This document shows positions 61,130 through 64,000 of a DNA stretch of 64,000 nt, one piece after another. The notes under the pieces are model-generated. The model made no database searches and was not told where the DNA came from. It saw only the letters and a list, made by a program, of their open reading frames with translations. The stretch lies in the NCBI GenBank assembly GCA_938031175.1, contig CALHGZ010000006.1, positions 140,884 to 204,883 on the forward strand, given 5' to 3'. This DNA comes from Candidatus Kapaibacterium sp. Its GTDB lineage: Bacteria; Bacteroidota; Ignavibacteria; Kapaibacteriales; UBA2268. The position numbers and the translations under genes were made by a program. How positions within the stretch are numbered: position 1 is the stretch's first letter; every line of letters starts with the position of its first letter.

Positions 61130-61927
61130 AGATTTCCCAATAAAGGCTCAGATACATTCTGTAATCAATCTGCAATTACAAGCCTTATTCTAAATAAAAA
61201 AATATTAATTGTTACAAACGGTGTTTATGGTAAAAGAATTGAAAAAATAGCTATTATTTACAAGATTGATAATATTGCATTATCTTACATACTGAAGATT
61301 TTGGATTTCTAGTTAAAAAAACTAATACTTCATTAATTGTTAATTCTTTGAGCAGTTTTGGTGCTATTCCTATTGATATGTCAAATAATAATATTTCTTG
61401 TTCAATTTCTTATTCAAACGTATTTATTGAAGGTGTTCCAGGTTTCTCTTTTATCATTGTTAAAAAAGATGATCTATATGATCCTAAAATCAAAACGAAA
61501 ACATTATCATTGGATCCAATTAGACAATGGAATGGATTTGAAAATTACGGAGAATTTAGATCCACACCCCATACCTATTCAATTTTTGCCCTCCATCAAG
61601 CACTAAAAGAACTAAATGATGAAGGTGAAATAAATAAAAAAAGCCGTGAGATAATCTTCCAATCAAAAAAATTAGTTGAAGGAATCAAATGATTCGGTTA
61701 CAAGACTTACTTAGATGATCATCACCAGAGTTATATAATCACTTCGTTTTATTACCCCAATTGAGGAATGAAACAATTTGTTTTCAACCTATGTTATTAA
61801 CTTATTCAGTTGTCGCGGTTTCATTATATATTCTGGTAAAATAACAGATTAACAAGATTTCCATATTGGTAATATTGGCAAAATAAATATCAATAAAATT
61901 ATTATACTTTTGGATAACATTAAATAA
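61130..61927 (+). pseudogene. phnW: Decayed 2-aminoethylphosphonate--pyruvate transaminase (phnW-like) pseudogene
   Basis: PhnW moves the amino group of 2-aminoethylphosphonate to pyruvate. The relic is read in pieces. 61142-61280 (frame 2): KGSDTF and ILIVTNGVYGKRIEKIA. 61291-61689 (frame 1): LIVNSLSSFGAIPIDMSNN, EGVPGFSFIIVKKDD, LSLDPIRQW, TPHTYSIFALHQALKELND. After an in-frame TGA at 61690-61692 it continues FGYKTYLDDHHQSYIITSFYY. Then in frame 2: RGFIIYSGKIT and DFHIGNIGKI, to a TAA at 61925-61927. These pieces occur in PhnW order and the two flanking frames differ from the central one. At least two frameshifts and several stops make it non-functional. The N-terminal third is not recognisable. 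The PLP lysine of intact PhnW (…SSANKC…GVPGF) is not visible: the equivalent region reads SISYSNVFIEGVPGF. Confidence 0.85.
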
Positions 61928-61951
61928 GTTACTAAAGAAATGCGAAAATAA

Positions 61952-62908
61952 TTATCTTTTCCTAATCCAAAAACTGCAAGCATCTCTATTATATTCAGAA
62001 TATAGATTGGCTGTGATAAAAAATTCTTTCATTTTCTCTTCGTAATCTCTAAATAGATGATTTTGAGGTAATATAATTTCGAATTTCTCATTGTATGAAA
62101 GAAATGCTTCGAGCAGGTATTGTTCATTCCAAAATGAATGAGCATCAACAATCCATTTTGAAGGATAATTTCTTGGATAGAATATATCATGAATATTAAT
62201 AAAAACTCCAGAATTCAAGTTCGGCAGTATTTGTAGGTATATATACAAAATATCTCCCTCAGGTTTAATTTGGTGGGACGAATCAATAAATAGAATGTCA
62301 TTTTCATTTAATTCTTTGAATAAATCTATTGTGCATTCTTCTACTTTTTCACGTATTATTTTAGCAGAAGTTTTTTCAAGCCATTTATTTTCATAGGGTT
62401 CTATACATATTAATTCATTATTTTGTTGAGGATTTTCTAACTGATTTGCCTTTAATGCAAGTAGAGCTACTTTCGTTGAAAAACCTGAACCAATCTCAAT
62501 TATCTTTTTTGGCTTTAAGTTTCTAATGAATAGATAATATAACTCAGCTTCCTGTGGTAAAAAAAATGGGAATTTTGTTTCTTGATTATCATTTAGTAGA
62601 TTATCAAAATTAATATTTTGAACTTCTGATACATATTTAAATTTCTCTATAAATGAAAATATTTTTTTGTAATCAATATTAATTGAGAGATTAAAATCAG
62701 GTTTATTTAATAATTTTAATTTCATAACATCAGGCATTGGATCATAATAATGATTTGTTATAGGGAAAACACCTACTCTCCTGAATATTGCTCGACTGAA
62801 GATCATACGTGAAACCCCTTTAAACCTAACAAATTTAAAATATTTTGATACAAAATATGTCAAGGGAGACATTATAAAATCTATTATCCTTAAAATTAGT
62901 GTTTTCAT
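61952..62908 (-). CDS. Class I SAM-dependent methyltransferase (Methyltransf_24-like)
   Basis: This 318-aa protein has an N-terminal hydrophobic helix region (LRIIDFIMSPLTYFVSKYF) and a Rossmann core. Motif I is KIIEIGSGFSTKVALLAL, followed by ELICIEPYENKWLE, LFIDSSHQIKPEGDI and GVFINIHDIFYPRNYPSKW. Proteins of this type occur in polysaccharide loci and methylate a glycan or lipid-linked acceptor. The acceptor is unknown. The next gene to its left is the phnW relic. Confidence 0.83.
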   Translation of the reverse strand: MKTLILRIIDFIMSPLTYFVSKYFKFVRFKGVSRMIFSRAIFRRVGVFPITNHYYDPMPDVMKLKLLNKPDFNLSINIDYKKIFSFIEKFKYVSEVQNINFDNLLNDNQETKFPFFLPQEAELYYLFIRNLKPKKIIEIGSGFSTKVALLALKANQLENPQQNNELICIEPYENKWLEKTSAKIIREKVEECTIDLFKELNENDILFIDSSHQIKPEGDILYIYLQILPNLNSGVFINIHDIFYPRNYPSKWIVDAHSFWNEQYLLEAFLSYNEKFEIILPQNHLFRDYEEKMKEFFITANLYSEYNRDACSFWIRKR

Positions 62909-63321
62909 ATAATTTAATCAGTATTACCTTATACAAATTATTGTAACAAGATTCTTTATGGCCAGAAATATCAACCAGCAATGTAAAAATTATATTCTGT
63001 TCATAGTCAAAATCGTTTTGATATATACAAATAAACAAAAACTATACAAAGATAATCAATTGAGTCAAAATTGAAAATAATAGGCTGTCCATGATAGTAG
63101 ATTCTTATAATGAAATGGATTTAATTTAATTATTAATGAGATTCAAATATTCTCAAATACACACGCTAATTTTAATTTAACTCATTATTATAAAAACCTA
63201 AATATTTTGTATTTGATTTTGACCTATATTTCATTGATAATTCAAATATTTAGGTTAAATTTTTAAAAATTATTTCGTAAATTCTAAAATATATTTTATT
63301 CACTACTAAAAAATTAAAAAA
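62909..63321. other. Intergenic stretch between divergent genes
   Basis: I see no gene in these 0.4 kb, although a 67-codon minus-strand frame (62835-63038) overlaps the methyltransferase start. The stretch includes the inverted repeat at 63195-63256. Confidence 0.5.
63195..63256. repeat. 13-bp inverted repeat upstream of the right-edge TPR gene
   Basis: Arms 63195-63207 and 63244-63256 are perfect reverse complements separated by 36 nt. The repeat ends 65 bp before the ATG of the TPR gene. The spacing would allow a long-loop hairpin or a bipartite protein site. No T-tract follows. Confidence 0.4.
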
Positions 63322-64000
63322 ATGATACAAGTATTTTTAAAAATCGCACTCTTTTTTATATTTCTATCAATTATAATCAATAATCAATCAAAAGCTCAAA
63401 CCTGGCAAGAATTAATGGACAGCACATCATATTATCAGGAACAACAGGACTACCAAACCGCTCTCGAATGGGCATTCCGAGCAGAAGCAAAAGCAAAGCA
63501 AGAGTTCGGGGAAATGGATACAAATTATGTGGCTTCTATTACAAAAATTTATTACAATTACTATTACCTTGGTGATGCAAATAAAGCGTTAGAATATTGT
63601 GAAAAAGCAAAACCAATAGTAAAGCAGTTAAGAGGAGAGGAAAGCCCTGAATATGCGGAAGTTACCGGAAGTCTTGGAGTTTTTTATAATGCTATTGGAG
63701 CATTTGACAAAGCTGAGCCTTTATACAAAGAAGCATTAGAGATGAGAAGGAGGCTATTCAAAGGTGACCATCCCCATCTAGCTGCGAGCATTAACAATAT
63801 GGCTGTGTTTTATAAAGCCAGAGGCAATTATACAGAAGCTGAGCCTTTATACAAAGAATCATTAGAGATGTATCGGAGGCTATTCAAAGGTGACCATCCC
63901 CATCTAGCTGCGAGCATTAACAATATGGCTGTAATGTATAATGCTTGGGGTAAATTTTATGAAGCTGAGACATTATTAAAAGAAGCTTTAGAAATGGTCG
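63322..64000 (+). CDS. Exported TPR protein (kinesin-light-chain/nephrocystin-type repeats), 3' partial
   Basis: The frame opens at ATG 63322 and stays open to the window edge (226 codons). The start (MIQVFLKIALFFIFLSIII, then NNQSKAQTW) is a signal peptide with a cleavage site near KAQ. Residues from about 35 are TPR units of 42 aa, with repeated AEPLYKEALEMRRRLFKGDHP and LAASINNMAVFYKARGNYTEAE, the consensus of TPR_12/kinesin-light-chain repeats. Two copies at 63712-63837 and from 63838 are almost identical in DNA. Such proteins often end in a CHAT or HTH/kinase domain, but the C-terminus is outside the window. It is separated from other genes by the 0.4-kb gap to its left. Confidence 0.88.
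   Translation, partial: MIQVFLKIALFFIFLSIIINNQSKAQTWQELMDSTSYYQEQQDYQTALEWAFRAEAKAKQEFGEMDTNYVASITKIYYNYYYLGDANKALEYCEKAKPIVKQLRGEESPEYAEVTGSLGVFYNAIGAFDKAEPLYKEALEMRRRLFKGDHPHLAASINNMAVFYKARGNYTEAEPLYKESLEMYRRLFKGDHPHLAASINNMAVMYNAWGKFYEAETLLKEALEMV
63712..63960 (+). repeat. Two near-identical 126-bp in-frame TPR repeat units
   Basis: Unit 1 starts at 63712 and unit 2 at 63838, exactly 126 bp (42 codons) apart. A stretch of roughly 59 nt around the segment encoding RRLFKGDHPHLAASINNMAV is identical, pointing to recent duplication or gene conversion within the TPR array. Confidence 0.85.

Noticed and set aside
61348..61692. 114-codon open frame that could be called a small gene
   Set aside because: Its translation is the middle of PhnW, with PhnW pieces continuing in other frames or beyond stops on both sides. 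It is a pseudogene fragment.
62835..63038. 67-codon minus-strand frame
   Set aside because: It overlaps the methyltransferase start in another frame and has no recognisable product.

Overview
The window is 64 kb of strongly AT-rich, gene-dense bacterial chromosome. The bacterium is Gram-negative and almost certainly from the FCB group (Bacteroidota/Chlorobiota/Ignavibacteriota/Kapaibacteriota). The evidence is two secreted proteins with type IX secretion C-terminal sorting domains, two TonB-dependent receptors with N-terminal carboxypeptidase-regulatory-like domains, a two-gene methylmalonyl-CoA mutase, OmpA-type envelope proteins and a DUF2141 protein. A precise phylum cannot be fixed by reading alone. 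No phage, transposase, CRISPR array or rRNA was seen. One tRNA (Lys, UUU) is present.

Layout. 1-14.3 kb: an S9 dipeptidyl-peptidase-like gene cut by the window edge, a large FG-GAP/ASPIC T9SS cargo protein, a PBP4-type carboxypeptidase, then htpG-queA-methylmalonyl-CoA mutase small subunit and an Omp28-like T9SS cargo protein. 14.3-23.3 kb: an acetyltransferase-like protein, a TonB receptor, and a five-gene minus-strand run secD-secF-STAS-purA-ubiE/menG. 23.5-31 kb: two overlapping glycosyltransferase-like genes, a 2[4Fe-4S] ferredoxin, an amidohydrolase and an Oar-like TonB receptor. 31-35 kb: a zinc phospholipase/nuclease-fold protein, a permease / thioredoxin-like / CcdA-like trio resembling arsE-F-G type organoarsenical loci, and tRNA-Lys. 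35-43 kb: ftsH, a three-gene cluster that looks like a full decaprenylphosphoryl-arabinose (DPA)-type pathway (HAD-UbiA fusion, DprE1-like, DprE2-like), and a PrkA kinase. 43-52.5 kb: a TPR sensor histidine kinase, tsaD, cinA, rpsA, a double-OmpA-domain protein and a small beta-barrel protein. 52.5-60.6 kb: methylmalonyl-CoA mutase large subunit with its chaperone meaB, a DUF2141 protein, mnmA, a prolyl oligopeptidase and a TPR lipoprotein-like/secreted protein. 60.6-64 kb: a gene-poor stretch holding a decayed 2-aminoethylphosphonate transaminase (phnW) pseudogene, a SAM methyltransferase, and a TPR protein running off the right edge.

How the genes fit together. The two methylmalonyl-CoA mutase subunits lie about 40 kb apart. 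The large subunit overlaps its GTPase chaperone, pointing to B12-dependent propionate/succinate interconversion. Envelope functions dominate: SecDF export, T9SS cargo, TonB uptake, OmpA anchoring, PBP4 and polyprenyl-phosphate sugar synthesis. Many convergent gene pairs end within 0-6 bp of each other or overlap. Where there is room, clear intrinsic terminators are present. The most noteworthy items are the DPA-like cluster with Ala at the position of the benzothiazinone-target Cys of DprE1, the ars-like trio with a structured repeat upstream, and the multiply disrupted phnW relic.
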